NCBI RefSeq assembly: GCF_003854965.1
Contig: NZ_RQPI01000004.1
Coordinates: 124,001-188,000, forward strand
Direction: 5' to 3'
DNA: 64,000 nt
Source of the DNA: Paenibacillus rhizophilus
GTDB taxonomy: Bacteria > Bacillota > Bacilli > Paenibacillales > Paenibacillaceae
A program made the position numbers and the translations under genes. Shown here one piece after another: positions 1 to 7,932 of this stretch. A model generated the notes under the pieces. That model saw only the letters and a program-made list of their open reading frames with translations. It searched no databases and was not told the DNA's origin. Each line of letters starts with the position of its first letter. Position 1 is the stretch's first letter.

Positions 1-73
1 CACATCCGTTTTGACAGGAGCTGGGCAAAGGAGATGCTCGAAGGTAGGGTTCCGAAGATGGTATTAACATGAC

Positions 74-275
74 GAACGGGAATTCTTCCGCCTTATTTGC
101 TCTACTTTCACTTCTGTGGGCCAAAATGGCAAAATAAGCTGGAGAAATTCCGCTATATCGGGCTGGAAGTTGCTGAAACGGGAGGATGAGCAGGAGATTT
201 TCCGGTTCATGGGGGAGCGTGCGTGTCTGAACAGTGAAAGGGACGATCCGAAAGCGAAGGAAGAAGAGACTATCC
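74..275. repeat. Degenerate dispersed intergenic repeat, copy 1
   Basis: This gene-poor leader can be read open on both strands, but the proteins look like nothing known and no ribosome site precedes them. It aligns by eye with 33918-34085: shared blocks include AAATAAGnTGGAG (about 133), GGGAGGAnGAG and GGAGATTTTCC (about 191 here, about 34038 there), in the same order and similar spacing. I read it as a diverged non-coding repeat, not a gene. The rest of 1-358 shows no gene; what precedes position 60 is too short to judge. Confidence 0.5.
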
Positions 276-358
276 GCAGGAAATGCAGCCGCACCGCCGA
301 ATGTAGTAAACGGAATACTTTGGAAAAAATAACCGGACGCCAAAAGGAGTTATCAGAA

Positions 359-946
359 ATGCATACCCGTATTTATATGATCAGACATGCCGTTTCGCCG
401 TATCTGCCCGGGCAGGAGCGGAACCGTGGCCTTTCGCAGCAAGGGGCCGCCGATGCGGGCAGAGTGAAGGAGATGTTGAAGAACGAGGATATTGCGCATT
501 TTGTATCCAGCCCCTATGCGAGGGCGGTCGCTACCATGCAGCCTTTGGCGGAAGAGGCGGGTAAGGAGATTGAGCTGTGCGAGGAACTGAGGGAAAGAGC
601 ATTTGGAACGTTGGACAGGGAATTTGGGGATGAAGAATTGCTGGTTGCGATCCGCCGTTCTTATGAAGACAGGCATTTCAAGCTTGACGGCGGAGAGAGC
701 CACAAGGAAGCCGAGGAACGAGCCGTGCCGATTATGGAGCGGCTGCTTCGGGAGTATGCAGAGAGCAACATTGCAATTGGAACCCACGGCAATATCATGG
801 CGATTATCATGCACTATTACGATAAAGCGTACGGATTTGATTTCTTGTTGTCGACGACCAAGCCGGATATTTATAAGCTGGAGTTCGATGGGACGCGGCT
901 TGTGAAGGTGGAGCGGTTATGGGAGCCGCAGCCAGGCTTAAAATAA
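359..946 (+). CDS. Histidine phosphatase family protein (phosphoglycerate mutase-like)
   Basis: A 195-residue member of the histidine phosphatase superfamily, cytoplasmic, expected to hydrolyse a phosphomonoester through a phosphohistidine. The catalytic RHA triplet is at residues 9-11 (His10). The SSPYARA motif, with the second phosphate-binding Arg55, is at 50-56, an acidic-plus-Arg stretch is near 75-80, and the second catalytic His is in GTHGN (His143). The ATG at 359 is chosen because AAAGGAG lies 9 bases upstream; the reading frame is open further upstream, but that part belongs to a degenerate repeat. The substrate cannot be told from sequence. It stands alone, followed by a short hairpin repeat. 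Confidence 0.88.
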   Translation: MHTRIYMIRHAVSPYLPGQERNRGLSQQGAADAGRVKEMLKNEDIAHFVSSPYARAVATMQPLAEEAGKEIELCEELRERAFGTLDREFGDEELLVAIRRSYEDRHFKLDGGESHKEAEERAVPIMERLLREYAESNIAIGTHGNIMAIIMHYYDKAYGFDFLLSTTKPDIYKLEFDGTRLVKVERLWEPQPGLK

Positions 947-985
947 AAGCCATCCCGCAAGGGACGGCGTTAGGCAGCATTTTTT
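943..985. repeat. Hairpin-bearing dispersed repeat, copy A (weak)
   Basis: Directly after the phosphatase stop codon, a small stem (TCCC 953-956 with GGGA 961-964) is followed by GGCGTTAGGCAGC. The same arrangement of hairpin plus cG-C/G-CGTTAGG occurs with better stems at 6512-6570 and 43483-43547. It could serve as a terminator here, since a T run follows at 981. This copy is the most diverged of the three. Confidence 0.35.
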
Positions 986-1001
986 CAGGATAAGTCCGGA
1001 T

Positions 1002-1139
1002 TTAAGCGTTCAGACGCTTGTGGTTCTGATGCGCCAGCGTGAGCAGAGTGACGTAGATCGGCTGGACGTTGAATTTTTTGCCGAACTCGAATTTGTAGGA
1101 GCCGATTTGTACGTTGTTGGTTTTAAAAAGAATAAATAG
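1002..1139 (-). pseudogene. C-terminal remnant of an unrecognised gene
   Basis: On the minus strand a 45-codon open stretch ends in TAA at 1002-1004 and reads like real protein (ending TLLTLAHQNHKRLNA, with YKFEFGKKFNV before it). It has no start codon or ribosome site at its 5' side and runs into AT-rich sequence. I do not recognise the family. It is probably the tail of a gene whose front has been lost. The rest of 947-1324 holds only the promoter side of the next gene. Confidence 0.3.
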
Positions 1140-1324
1140 TATTTATATCGTCCTTGTGATTCTACATAGTTCTACAGTAAGGGTGGTTTTTCCTGCATTT
1201 TACGGCGCAGATTAAGGCCTTACGTGCTTGGCGCTCCCAATGCTGCAACCTTTCCGTATGTGTTCCGTCTGTTAAGGATAGGAATAGATCCAAGACTGTA
1301 AAGATCAGCTGGGAGATGACACAT

Positions 1325-2026
1325 ATGAAAAAGTATATCAAAATGATAGCGGCAAGCATCATGCTCACGGGAATGCTGGGCGTTGCCGCATGCAGTTCCG
1401 GAGACGGCGGAGTAGCTTCCCCGCCGCCATCCGCGACTGCCTTGCCGTCTGTACCGCCTTCGGCTGCCGCAGCGTCCGCTCCGGCAACTGCAACAGCCTC
1501 TCCGGCAGCCAGCGATGCTGCCCCATCGGGCAGTCCGGGCGTTTCCGCCGCACCGACATCGGCATCATCGCCTGCCCCCGGCGGCGATGCGAATACGGCT
1601 GCGCTGCTCCAAGAGCTGCTTGAGCTTGCCAAGCAGGGCAAAGCGCCGGGCATTCCGTTCGCCGCGCATACGGATCTCATCGACGATGTGAAGAAGACTT
1701 GGGGCGAGCCGGACAAGGAAGAGGGGGCGGGCAAAGGCATCTACGCCACGTACAGCGTGAGGCATGCGGTGATCGGGTTCAACAAAGGCAGTCTGATCTT
1801 TGATGTCCGTTCCAGCGCCGCCGATTTGCAGCAGTTGACACTGCAGCAGATTGAAGGCGCGCTCGGCAGGCCGGACGACACGAAGACCAGCGGGAACGAC
1901 AGTATCTATATTTACAAGGCGGGTACCCAGTACCAATTGAAATTCGTGATTCCGAAATCTACCGGTAAAGTCGACCACATTTCCGTCTTTTCCGAACAGG
2001 ATTCGATTAACAATATGGCCGGATAA
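1325..2026 (+). CDS. YjgB-like lipoprotein (DUF4309 type)
   Basis: A 233-residue exported lipoprotein. The N-terminus is a lipoprotein signal (KK at 2-3, hydrophobic core, VAAC lipobox with Cys23). Residues 28-85 form a low-complexity Pro/Ala/Ser linker, and residues 90-233 form a globular domain with the GEPDKEEG...YATY...IGFNKG pattern of B. subtilis YjgB. The ATG at 1325 is preferred over the one at 1316, since the latter lies inside the GGGAG ribosome site (1311-1315). The role is unknown; YjgB-type proteins sit on the outer face of the membrane. It is monocistronic and ends at a strong terminator. Confidence 0.8.
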   Translation: MKKYIKMIAASIMLTGMLGVAACSSGDGGVASPPPSATALPSVPPSAAAASAPATATASPAASDAAPSGSPGVSAAPTSASSPAPGGDANTAALLQELLELAKQGKAPGIPFAAHTDLIDDVKKTWGEPDKEEGAGKGIYATYSVRHAVIGFNKGSLIFDVRSSAADLQQLTLQQIEGALGRPDDTKTSGNDSIYIYKAGTQYQLKFVIPKSTGKVDHISVFSEQDSINNMAG

Positions 2027-2067
2027 TAAAAGGTGCGGCATGACCGATTAATTCGGCCTTTTAAGAG

Positions 2068-2102
2068 CAGTCAGGCGGGACTTTCCGCCTGGCTGTTTTT
2101 TT
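2068..2102 (+). terminator. Rho-independent terminator after the YjgB-like gene
   Basis: CAGTCAGGCGGGA (2068-2080) pairs with TCCGCCTGGCTG (2084-2095), followed by seven T residues. It closes the lipoprotein transcript just before the MarR promoter. Confidence 0.85.
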
Positions 2103-2172
2103 GACACTGGTGATCGCTTGCCATTAGTCGAGTTGAAACGCAGCGTACGTAAAGTTTTTTCTCATATTGTTG

Positions 2173-2265
2173 TTGACAATAACGGATTCACGTCGTATAT
2201 TTATCTTAAATAAAAGACATTTGGATTAAAGAAGTTTTTAATCAAGATATTTGAGTCAAAGATAT
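2173..2265 (+). promoter_or_regulatory. Promoter and palindromic operators of the MarR gene
   Basis: TTGACA (2173-2178), a 17-base spacer and TATATT (2196-2201) form a near-consensus sigma-A promoter. Directly downstream lies ATCTTAAATAAAAGACAT (2203-2220), an imperfect version of the perfect palindrome found at 3584-3599. A second dyad, TTTGAGTCAAA with ATAT/GATAT flanks (2246-2265), lies just before the ribosome site. The placement over the start of transcription fits autorepression by the MarR protein. The pairing of these sites with this regulator is inferred. Confidence 0.65.
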
Positions 2266-2282
2266 ATGCAGGAGGTGATTCA

Positions 2283-2735
2283 ATGCCCAATCAATTGGAC
2301 GACGCTCAAGCGACTTCCCTTAAGCTGTTTGTTGTTCTATCCAAGGCTTACAAAGCGATTTCGGATCAAGCTATAAAGGATGTCAGGCAGTACGGATTGT
2401 CACCTTCCGAATTTGCGATTCTCGAAGTGCTGTATGCCAAGGGGAAAATTCCCATGCAGCAGATTGGAGAAAAGATTTTAATCACAAGCGGAAGTATAAC
2501 CTACAATATCGACAAGCTGGAGAAGAAAAATCTGCTAAGACGCGTGCCATCCCATGAAGACCGGAGAGTGATCTATGCTGAAATTACAGACGCCGGAAAT
2601 GATTTGTTTAATCGGATCTTTCCCGAACATGCCGCTAAAATCCATTCTCTAATGAAGGGGATTTCCCAAGATGAACAGCAAGAAGCGATTGTACTGCTCA
2701 AAAAACTGGGGAAACAGGCGAAAGATTTAGGCTAA
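2283..2735 (+). CDS. MarR-family repressor, MhqR-like
   Basis: A 150-residue winged-helix regulator. The DNA-binding core spans residues 40-105 (SEFAILEVL, then QIGEKILITSGSITYNIDKLE as recognition region, then the wing RVPSHEDRRVIYAEIT). N- and C-terminal helices provide the dimer interface. It resembles MhqR of Bacillus, which represses genes for quinone detoxification, and its neighbours here (pirin, DoxX, quinone reductase-like, FMN reductase) are of the same kinds as MhqR targets. GGAGGTGATT sits just before the ATG. There is no conserved redox cysteine in the protein, as for MhqR, so an unknown ligand or modification would release it. Confidence 0.82.
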   Translation: MPNQLDDAQATSLKLFVVLSKAYKAISDQAIKDVRQYGLSPSEFAILEVLYAKGKIPMQQIGEKILITSGSITYNIDKLEKKNLLRRVPSHEDRRVIYAEITDAGNDLFNRIFPEHAAKIHSLMKGISQDEQQEAIVLLKKLGKQAKDLG

Positions 2736-2777
2736 CCGCTGCTACAGTTTAAAAATCCAATTAGGAGGCTGTGCATT

Positions 2778-3557
2778 ATGCAAACCATGGTGTATACCCC
2801 TGCTATGCAGGGAAAAGGCGAATTTGACGGCGGGAAAATCAAAGAACAAAAGCCGATTGGCTTTTCGGGCGAAGGATCGGTGATCAGACGGGTGGGTCCC
2901 TTATTCTATTGGGCATGGGCCACTTCAAGCACCGAAGCCAAGATCGGTCTGCACCCCCATCAAGGCTTTGAGATTTTGACTTATGTGGTGGAGGGCAATG
3001 CCTTTCACGGGGATACCTTGGGTACGGACAGCGCCGTAGGTGCAGGCGGGGCCCAGGTCATGCAAACAGGCTCAGGCGTAAGTCATCAAGAAAGGCTGAG
3101 TGCCGATTCGGAGCTTTTTCAAATATGGTTCGAGCCGGATTTGACGGAAGCGTTTCGGAGAAAGCCAACTTACCGGCAGTATGCACATGAAGATTTTCCG
3201 CAGGAAACGAGCGAAGCCGGATTTACCGTAAAGACGGTTATTGGTCCCGGCGCTCCCGTTCAATTGGTCACAGACAGCGAAATGTGGGATGTTGAAATAG
3301 GCGGCGGTGCCCGATATGTACAAAAAGTGCCAGCCGGCTATACTTTAACGGCTTTAGCCATTCGCGGGCAAGGAACATGGGGAGAGTCAGGAGCATCGAA
3401 GGAGCCCGTACCTTTTCGGCACAAAGATTTCATCATTAAAGCCGTGGAAGCCGATACGGAGATGGAAATAATGAACTCGTCTGATCAAGACACGCTGCGC
3501 CTGATCTTCATCAAGGTTCCTTCCAAGGTGAATTATCCTCTTTACCCTAAAAGATAA
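2778..3557 (+). CDS. Pirin family protein
   Basis: A 259-residue bicupin of the pirin family. The N-terminal cupin (about 35-140) carries the metal-site histidines in the pattern GLHPHQGFE...NAFHGDTLG (His55, His57 and nearby His/Glu) and the conserved QVMQTGSGVSHQE. The C-terminal cupin (about 150-250) is less conserved. Bacterial pirins of this type (YhhW, YhaK) can act as quercetin dioxygenases or as redox-sensitive regulators; the true substrate is unknown. It lies 42 bases after the MarR gene with its own AGGAGG and is probably cotranscribed with it. Confidence 0.85.
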   Translation: MQTMVYTPAMQGKGEFDGGKIKEQKPIGFSGEGSVIRRVGPLFYWAWATSSTEAKIGLHPHQGFEILTYVVEGNAFHGDTLGTDSAVGAGGAQVMQTGSGVSHQERLSADSELFQIWFEPDLTEAFRRKPTYRQYAHEDFPQETSEAGFTVKTVIGPGAPVQLVTDSEMWDVEIGGGARYVQKVPAGYTLTALAIRGQGTWGESGASKEPVPFRHKDFIIKAVEADTEMEIMNSSDQDTLRLIFIKVPSKVNYPLYPKR

Positions 3558-3574
3558 GAGATTTCTATCGATTT

Positions 3575-3603
3575 TTGTCAAATATCTTTAAATAAAGATT
3601 ATT
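3575..3603 (+). promoter_or_regulatory. Second operator-promoter of the quinone-stress cluster
   Basis: A perfect palindrome ATCTTT-AAAT-AAAGAT (3584-3599) lies between a candidate -35 TTGTCA (3575-3580) and a weak -10 GATTAT (3597-3602). It is nearly the same motif as at 2203-2220 before the MarR gene. From memory, the Bacillus MhqR operator has the form tATCTcgaAtTCgAGATa; the outer ATCT/AGAT half-sites agree. Likely role: control of the DoxX-to-FMN-reductase operon by the MarR protein. Confidence 0.6.
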
Positions 3604-3631
3604 AAACCCAAAATAATAGGAGATGATTTAG

Positions 3632-4033
3632 ATGGTAGCATTGGGATTACTGTTGGTTCGTTTGGTAGTGGGGCTGTTGTTCATCGGGCATGGCGCTCAA
3701 AAGCTGTTTGGCTGGTTCGGCGGTTATGGCCCGAAAGGAACGGGAGGCTGGATGGATTCGGTCGGGATTAAACCGGGCGTATTCATGGCAGTGCTGGCGG
3801 GACTGCTCGAGCTGCTCGGAGGTGTTCTTTTTGCTCTCGGACTATTTACTCCGCTTGCCGCCTTGTTCATTACGCTGACCATGCTCGGCGCCATCGTTAA
3901 AGTGCATGGCAAGAACGGATTGTGGGTAACGGCCAACGGCTATGAATATAACGCTGTCTTGATCGTGGTAGCCATCGGAATCGCTTTGATCGGTGCAGGG
4001 GCATATTCGCTGGATGCGGTATTGAATCTGTAA
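3632..4033 (+). CDS. DoxX family membrane protein (MhqP-like)
   Basis: A 133-residue integral membrane protein with four predicted helices (about 2-22, 50-70, 73-93 and 105-128). It carries the DoxX signature near the first helix, [18 protein letters not shown] (residues 16-33), and [16 protein letters not shown] in helix 2. In Bacillus the related MhqP belongs to the MhqR regulon. The molecular activity is uncertain; proteins of this family are linked to electron transfer or redox stress at the membrane. It has a strong ribosome site and is the first gene after the palindromic operator. Confidence 0.85.
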   Translation: MVALGLLLVRLVVGLLFIGHGAQKLFGWFGGYGPKGTGGWMDSVGIKPGVFMAVLAGLLELLGGVLFALGLFTPLAALFITLTMLGAIVKVHGKNGLWVTANGYEYNAVLIVVAIGIALIGAGAYSLDAVLNL

Positions 4034-4042
4034 TTGAGAATG

Positions 4043-4058
4043 ATCTCGAATCGGTGAG
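4043..4058 (+). promoter_or_regulatory. Possible further MhqR-type half-site
   Basis: ATCTCGAAT followed by CGGTGAG lies in the 57-base gap between the DoxX and oxidoreductase genes. Its first nine bases match the left half of the Bacillus MhqR consensus as I remember it; the right half is poor. It may be chance. Confidence 0.25.
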
Positions 4059-4090
4059 TACAAATCTACTATAAGAAAGAGGTTGTTATT

Positions 4091-5056
4091 ATGACGACAA
4101 ATCCATTCATGAAAGCAGCGAGATTTCATCAATATGGAGGAGCGGATGTTATCCGGTATGAAGATGCACCCGTTCCGGAAGTAACCGAGGATGAAGTGCT
4201 GATTAAAGTTGCCGCCACCTCATTTAATCCGTTTGATGCAAAATTGCGTTCGGGGGCATTCAAGCAATTCTTGCCGATCGAACTTCCCTTTACACCATCT
4301 GTGAATGTATCGGGCACCGTTGTGAAAGCGGGCGACTCCGTTACAACGTTTCGGGAAGGAGACAATGTTTTCGCTTATCTTGATGTGACAAGGAATGGTG
4401 CCGCTGCAGAGTACGTCGTCAGCAAAGCTGTTCATATCGCTCATGCACCCAAGACATTTGACTTGCACGAATCGGCCGCCGTACCAAGCGTAGCGTTAAC
4501 TGCCTGGCAAGCCTTATTCGATTACGGCCGTCTGAAGTCCGGTCAGCGTGTGCTTATTACGGCCGCAGCAGGGGGAGTGGGAACGTTAGCCGTGCAATTG
4601 GCAAAATGGAAGGGTGCCTACGTCATTGGTACGGCGTCTGAAAAAAGCTTTTCCATGCTTGAACAGCTGGGCATCGATGAAATCATTGATTATAAAAAAC
4701 AGTCCGTTGTTGAAGCATTGAAGAACAAGGTGGATGTAATCTTTAATCTCTCACCTGCCGGCAAAGATGAAATAAGTAACCTTCTGCAGCTGCTAAACGA
4801 AGGTGGAACGTTCATATCCGCCGTATCTCCCGCAGATGAAACTATAGCGAAAGAACTGGGAGTAAAAGCCGTTCGATTAAACTCTCACCCCGATGCGGAG
4901 CAATTAACACAAATCGCTGAATTACTCGATGCGGGGGTACTGAAGCCTGTTATTACGGAAAGAACAAAGCTTAGCGAACTGGCAGCCGTCCATCAAAAAT
5001 TTGATGACGGAAAAGTTAGCGGAAGAGTATTAATCATCGTTGACGGAGTAAATTAA
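4091..5056 (+). CDS. NADP-dependent oxidoreductase, zinc-free MDR/quinone reductase type
   Basis: A 321-residue medium-chain dehydrogenase/reductase. Residues 1-125 form the GroES-like domain (substrate side), and residues 130-260 the Rossmann fold with AAAGGVG at 158-164. No structural-zinc cysteine cluster is present, as in quinone oxidoreductases and enoyl reductases of the QOR subgroup. It is expected to reduce quinones or alpha,beta-unsaturated carbonyls with NADPH in the cytoplasm. It lies between the DoxX and SDR genes, with 23 bases to the next gene, consistent with an electrophile-detoxification operon. Confidence 0.85.
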   Translation: MTTNPFMKAARFHQYGGADVIRYEDAPVPEVTEDEVLIKVAATSFNPFDAKLRSGAFKQFLPIELPFTPSVNVSGTVVKAGDSVTTFREGDNVFAYLDVTRNGAAAEYVVSKAVHIAHAPKTFDLHESAAVPSVALTAWQALFDYGRLKSGQRVLITAAAGGVGTLAVQLAKWKGAYVIGTASEKSFSMLEQLGIDEIIDYKKQSVVEALKNKVDVIFNLSPAGKDEISNLLQLLNEGGTFISAVSPADETIAKELGVKAVRLNSHPDAEQLTQIAELLDAGVLKPVITERTKLSELAAVHQKFDDGKVSGRVLIIVDGVN

Positions 5057-5079
5057 TTTTTTCCAAGGAGGATTCAGAC

Positions 5080-5841
5080 ATGACAACTTTACGGGATTTT
5101 GAGAACAAAGTAGTGCTCATTACAGGAGCCGCAACGGGAATCGGCCGCGCCGCGGCGCTTGCATTCGCGAAACGCGGGGCGGCGATAGCCATCGGCGATG
5201 TAGATGAAAGAAGCAGCGAAACGGTTAAGCTGATTGAAGAAGCGGGAGGAGAGGCTGTTTTTTACAAAACAGATGTATCGGATAAGGAGCAAGCCGCGGC
5301 TTTGGTTGAACAAACGGTTAACCGGTTCGGCCGCCTGGATCATGCATTTAATAATGCCGGCGTCCTGCCGCCTTCCAAACCTTTTATTGAGATGGATGAG
5401 AATGATTTTGACAGAACGATTGCAGTCGATCTTAAAGGTGTATTTCTGATGATGAAATATGAGATTGAAATGATGCTGAAGTCCGGCGGCGGTACGATTG
5501 TAAATACGGCGTCTATCGCGGGACTCATCGCAGATCCGTTCATGGCTCCTTACGTGGCGGCGAAACATGGCGTGGTAGGCCTGACCAAAGCGGCGGGCAT
5601 CGAGTATGCTTCGCAAGGGATTCGGGTAAATGGGGTAGCGCCAGGACTCACTGAAACCCCTATGATTAAGGAGTGGCTGGATGATCCGGAAACCCGAAAA
5701 GTTGTATTGGCAAATGTTCCTGCTGCGCGAATGGCCCAACCTGAAGAGATTGCGGAAATGGTCGTTTTCTTATCCTCTTCCGGAGCAAGCTTTGCGGCGG
5801 GGCAAACCTTCCCGGTGGATGGCGGTCAAACCGCCCGCTGA
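5080..5841 (+). CDS. SDR family oxidoreductase
   Basis: A 253-residue classical short-chain dehydrogenase. The cofactor motif TGAATGIG is at 15-22, NNAG at 91-94, and the catalytic Ser145, Tyr158 and Lys162 (YVAAK) are all present. Asp40 after the second strand suggests NAD(H) preference. The C-terminus ends in the usual VDGGQT. The substrate is unknown. An AAGGAGG site lies 11 bases before the ATG and the gene is the fourth in the MarR-controlled row. Confidence 0.87.
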   Translation: MTTLRDFENKVVLITGAATGIGRAAALAFAKRGAAIAIGDVDERSSETVKLIEEAGGEAVFYKTDVSDKEQAAALVEQTVNRFGRLDHAFNNAGVLPPSKPFIEMDENDFDRTIAVDLKGVFLMMKYEIEMMLKSGGGTIVNTASIAGLIADPFMAPYVAAKHGVVGLTKAAGIEYASQGIRVNGVAPGLTETPMIKEWLDDPETRKVVLANVPAARMAQPEEIAEMVVFLSSSGASFAAGQTFPVDGGQTAR

Positions 5842-5888
5842 TTAATATATTTTTAAAAAATACATTCATATTCTGAGGAGGAACTCTA

Positions 5889-6428
5889 ATGTCAAAGTTA
5901 AATATCGGAATTATTCTGGGAAGTACGCGTCAGGGCCGTTTAAGTCCGCAAGTAGGCGAATGGGTAAAACGTATCGCCGACCAGCGCGGCGATGCCAATT
6001 ATGAAATTGTAGATATCGCTGATTACAAGCTTCCATTGCTTGGAGAAGCCGATGCTGCCGTACAAGCGGCTGCCTGGAATGAAAAGCTGGGTTCCCTGGA
6101 CGGCTTCGTGTTTATCGTTCAGGAGTACAATCACAGCATTACGGGCGCGCTCAAGAACGCCCTCGATTATGCACGAGAGGCATGGAACAACAAAGCGGCG
6201 GGGATTGTAAGCTACGGCTCTGTAGGCGGTGCCCGTGCGGCTGAGCATCTTCGCGGAATTCTGGGTGAACTGTCCGTAGCGGACGTTCGAATCCATGCAG
6301 CTTTATCCCTCTTCACCGATTTCGAAAACGGGCAGGTATTCAAGCCTAGCGATTTTCACCTGACGAACGTAAACGGCATGCTGGATCAAGTGCTTGCTTG
6401 GAGCGGCGCGCTGAAGACGCTGCGCTAA
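5889..6428 (+). CDS. NADPH-dependent FMN reductase family protein
   Basis: A 179-residue flavodoxin-like protein. The FMN phosphate loop GSTRQGRLSP starts at residue 11, and QEYNHSITGALKNALDY (about 78-94) is the second conserved flavin-contacting region. Proteins of this family (azoreductase/quinone reductase group) transfer two electrons from NAD(P)H to quinones, azo dyes or chromate. As the last gene of the MhqR-like cluster it probably detoxifies quinones. A terminator follows 46 bases later. Confidence 0.87.
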   Translation: MSKLNIGIILGSTRQGRLSPQVGEWVKRIADQRGDANYEIVDIADYKLPLLGEADAAVQAAAWNEKLGSLDGFVFIVQEYNHSITGALKNALDYAREAWNNKAAGIVSYGSVGGARAAEHLRGILGELSVADVRIHAALSLFTDFENGQVFKPSDFHLTNVNGMLDQVLAWSGALKTLR

Positions 6429-6473
6429 TATGAACATCCCTCACTTCCAGGCTTGAACTGTGACCCCCAAGGT

Positions 6474-6505
6474 GGCTCCTGAATTCTTCAGGAGTTGTCT
6501 TTTTG
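6474..6505 (+). terminator. Terminator of the quinone-stress operon
   Basis: CTCCTGAA (6476-6483) pairs perfectly with TTCAGGAG (6487-6494) around a three-base loop; a T-rich run (TTGTCTTTTTG) follows. Confidence 0.8.
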
Positions 6506-6511
6506 TTCAAA

Positions 6512-6570
6512 ATTTCTACGTGAAACTACTTGCGTCCTTCAAGGACGCCGTTAGGCTTTCTTCTTGGCTG
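6512..6570. repeat. Hairpin-bearing dispersed repeat, copy B
   Basis: TACGTGAAACTACTTGCG is followed by a perfect 8-bp stem (GCGTCCTT 6532-6539 with AAGGACGC 6541-6548), then CGTTAGGCTTTCTTCTT. It matches copy C at 43483-43547 over about 55 bases by eye. It lies just upstream of the next gene's promoter. Confidence 0.55.
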
Positions 6571-6589
6571 GAGCCTCACGGCAGGGGCC

Positions 6590-6598
6590 TGTTATAAT
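6590..6598 (+). promoter_or_regulatory. Extended -10 promoter of the winged-helix regulator
   Basis: TGTTATAAT (6590-6598) is a perfect extended -10 element (TGnTATAAT) about 40 bases before the chosen start. No convincing -35 is seen at the right distance, as is tolerated for extended -10 promoters. It rules out the upstream ATG at 6564 as the start. Confidence 0.6.
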
Positions 6599-6638
6599 AG
6601 CGGGAAGAGAGTCTCGGCAGGAAAGTGGGTGGATCGGC

Positions 6639-7796
6639 ATGATTCTGGAATTGAAAGAAAACGGGTATACGGTATCCGCCGGGGGAATATCGGTTGAATT
6701 ATTCGCCAAGGAGTTTGCCCTGCTGCGGTTCCTGTACCGCAATCGGGGGCGCGCGTTCAGCCGGGAGCAGCTTCTGGACAGCGTATGGCCGCTCGAATAT
6801 CCGGTGGAACGCACTGTGGACGACCACATTTACCGATTGCGCAAGAAGCTCGGCCCCATTGAGGGTATTTCGATCCGCACGGTCCGGGGGTTCGGATACT
6901 GCCTGACCGTGCGGGAGCCGGCCGCGAGCGTCGATGTCAGCCCATCCGCGCATGACGCGGAGCTGCGGGAAAAGATGCGGGAGGTCTTCGCCAAATACCA
7001 TCAATACGGGCAGGGGAAATCGATGCTGGCGCTTGCCCGTCAGCAGGATGTTTTGGGCTATGAGATGGACCCGTTTTACTCCGTTTACTTGCGTTTTGTG
7101 CAAGGCGATCTGGAGTGGCTACTCAGCGGCGGGAAAATACCGGGTCCCGAGCGGGTATACTGGCTGCTGCTGTTCTATATGTTCGCGGGGGAGCCCGAGG
7201 ACAGTTTGAATTATTGCGAGCGGGTGCTTGAGGCGAAACGGCTGCCTTCATCCCAGCAGCGCGAAATGGAAATTCTCAATATTCTCGATCTGTACGCGCT
7301 GGTGGGGAAGCCGGAGAAGGCGCTGGAGCGGTTGAAGCTGACCCGAAGGGTCATTGCGGAACCGGGCTATGAAAACTTCGACACGCCCGCTGCCAACGTT
7401 GAGTTTTACATCCACCTGATGATGGGAACTCCGGACGGGGAGATGCAAAGAATGGCGGAAGCGGTTGAGGGCCTTCTCAAGAAGAAGCCTTTCTTGCGGG
7501 AAATCGGCGTCTTTACCATTCTCAAAGGGCTTTGGATGCTGCGGAAGAATGAACGGCGCGCCGGCGAAGCGCTGCTTGATGAGGGACTGGGGGTGCTGGA
7601 TCTTTCCGGATTCGTGCCTATACGGCTGTTTGGGCTTTACCGGATCGCGCATTTCTCCCGGAAGTTTGCGTTCGCAGGCAGGGATGAGATATTGGGGAAG
7701 TACGGGGCAGTGTTCGCGGAAGAGCAGGCGCGCTGCGGGCTGCCCGGAAATATGGTCCGGATCGAAGCGGTGCTGGACAACTTTTTTAAGATGTGA
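6639..7796 (+). CDS. Receiver-less winged-helix transcriptional regulator
   Basis: A 385-residue protein. Residues 1-93 are an OmpR/PhoB-type winged helix (KEFALLRFLYRN, FSREQLLDSVW, then RTVDDHIYRLRKKL as recognition helix, and RTVRGFGY at the wing). No phosphoreceiver domain is present. Residues 105-385 are helical, with repeated amphipathic helices of TPR-like appearance, similar in plan to regulators with bacterial activator domains. The ATG at 6639 follows the promoter at 6590. The start of an MFS gene 137 bases downstream on the same strand suggests that transporter as a target, but this is inference. Confidence 0.75.
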   Translation: MILELKENGYTVSAGGISVELFAKEFALLRFLYRNRGRAFSREQLLDSVWPLEYPVERTVDDHIYRLRKKLGPIEGISIRTVRGFGYCLTVREPAASVDVSPSAHDAELREKMREVFAKYHQYGQGKSMLALARQQDVLGYEMDPFYSVYLRFVQGDLEWLLSGGKIPGPERVYWLLLFYMFAGEPEDSLNYCERVLEAKRLPSSQQREMEILNILDLYALVGKPEKALERLKLTRRVIAEPGYENFDTPAANVEFYIHLMMGTPDGEMQRMAEAVEGLLKKKPFLREIGVFTILKGLWMLRKNERRAGEALLDEGLGVLDLSGFVPIRLFGLYRIAHFSRKFAFAGRDEILGKYGAVFAEEQARCGLPGNMVRIEAVLDNFFKM

Positions 7797-7932
7797 TGCC
7801 GAAGCGGAATGTCCGGACGGCATGTTGCGCAGCCAGGCAGAGGGGGGGCCCGTCTTCTGATATTTCTCTGACAAACCGGCGGTATACTCGGCGTATTGAA
7901 AGGCGGGTACAGCCGGATGGAGGAATATTACA

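Noticed and set aside
64..294. Minus-strand frame of 76 codons at the window start
   Set aside because: It lies in the degenerate repeat, has no ribosome site, and its Ser/Arg-rich sequence is typical of non-coding readthrough.
1162..1740. Minus-strand 192-codon frame against the YjgB-like gene
   Set aside because: Alanine-rich mirror of the Pro/Ala linker on the opposite strand; the plus-strand lipoprotein has signal, lipobox and domain.
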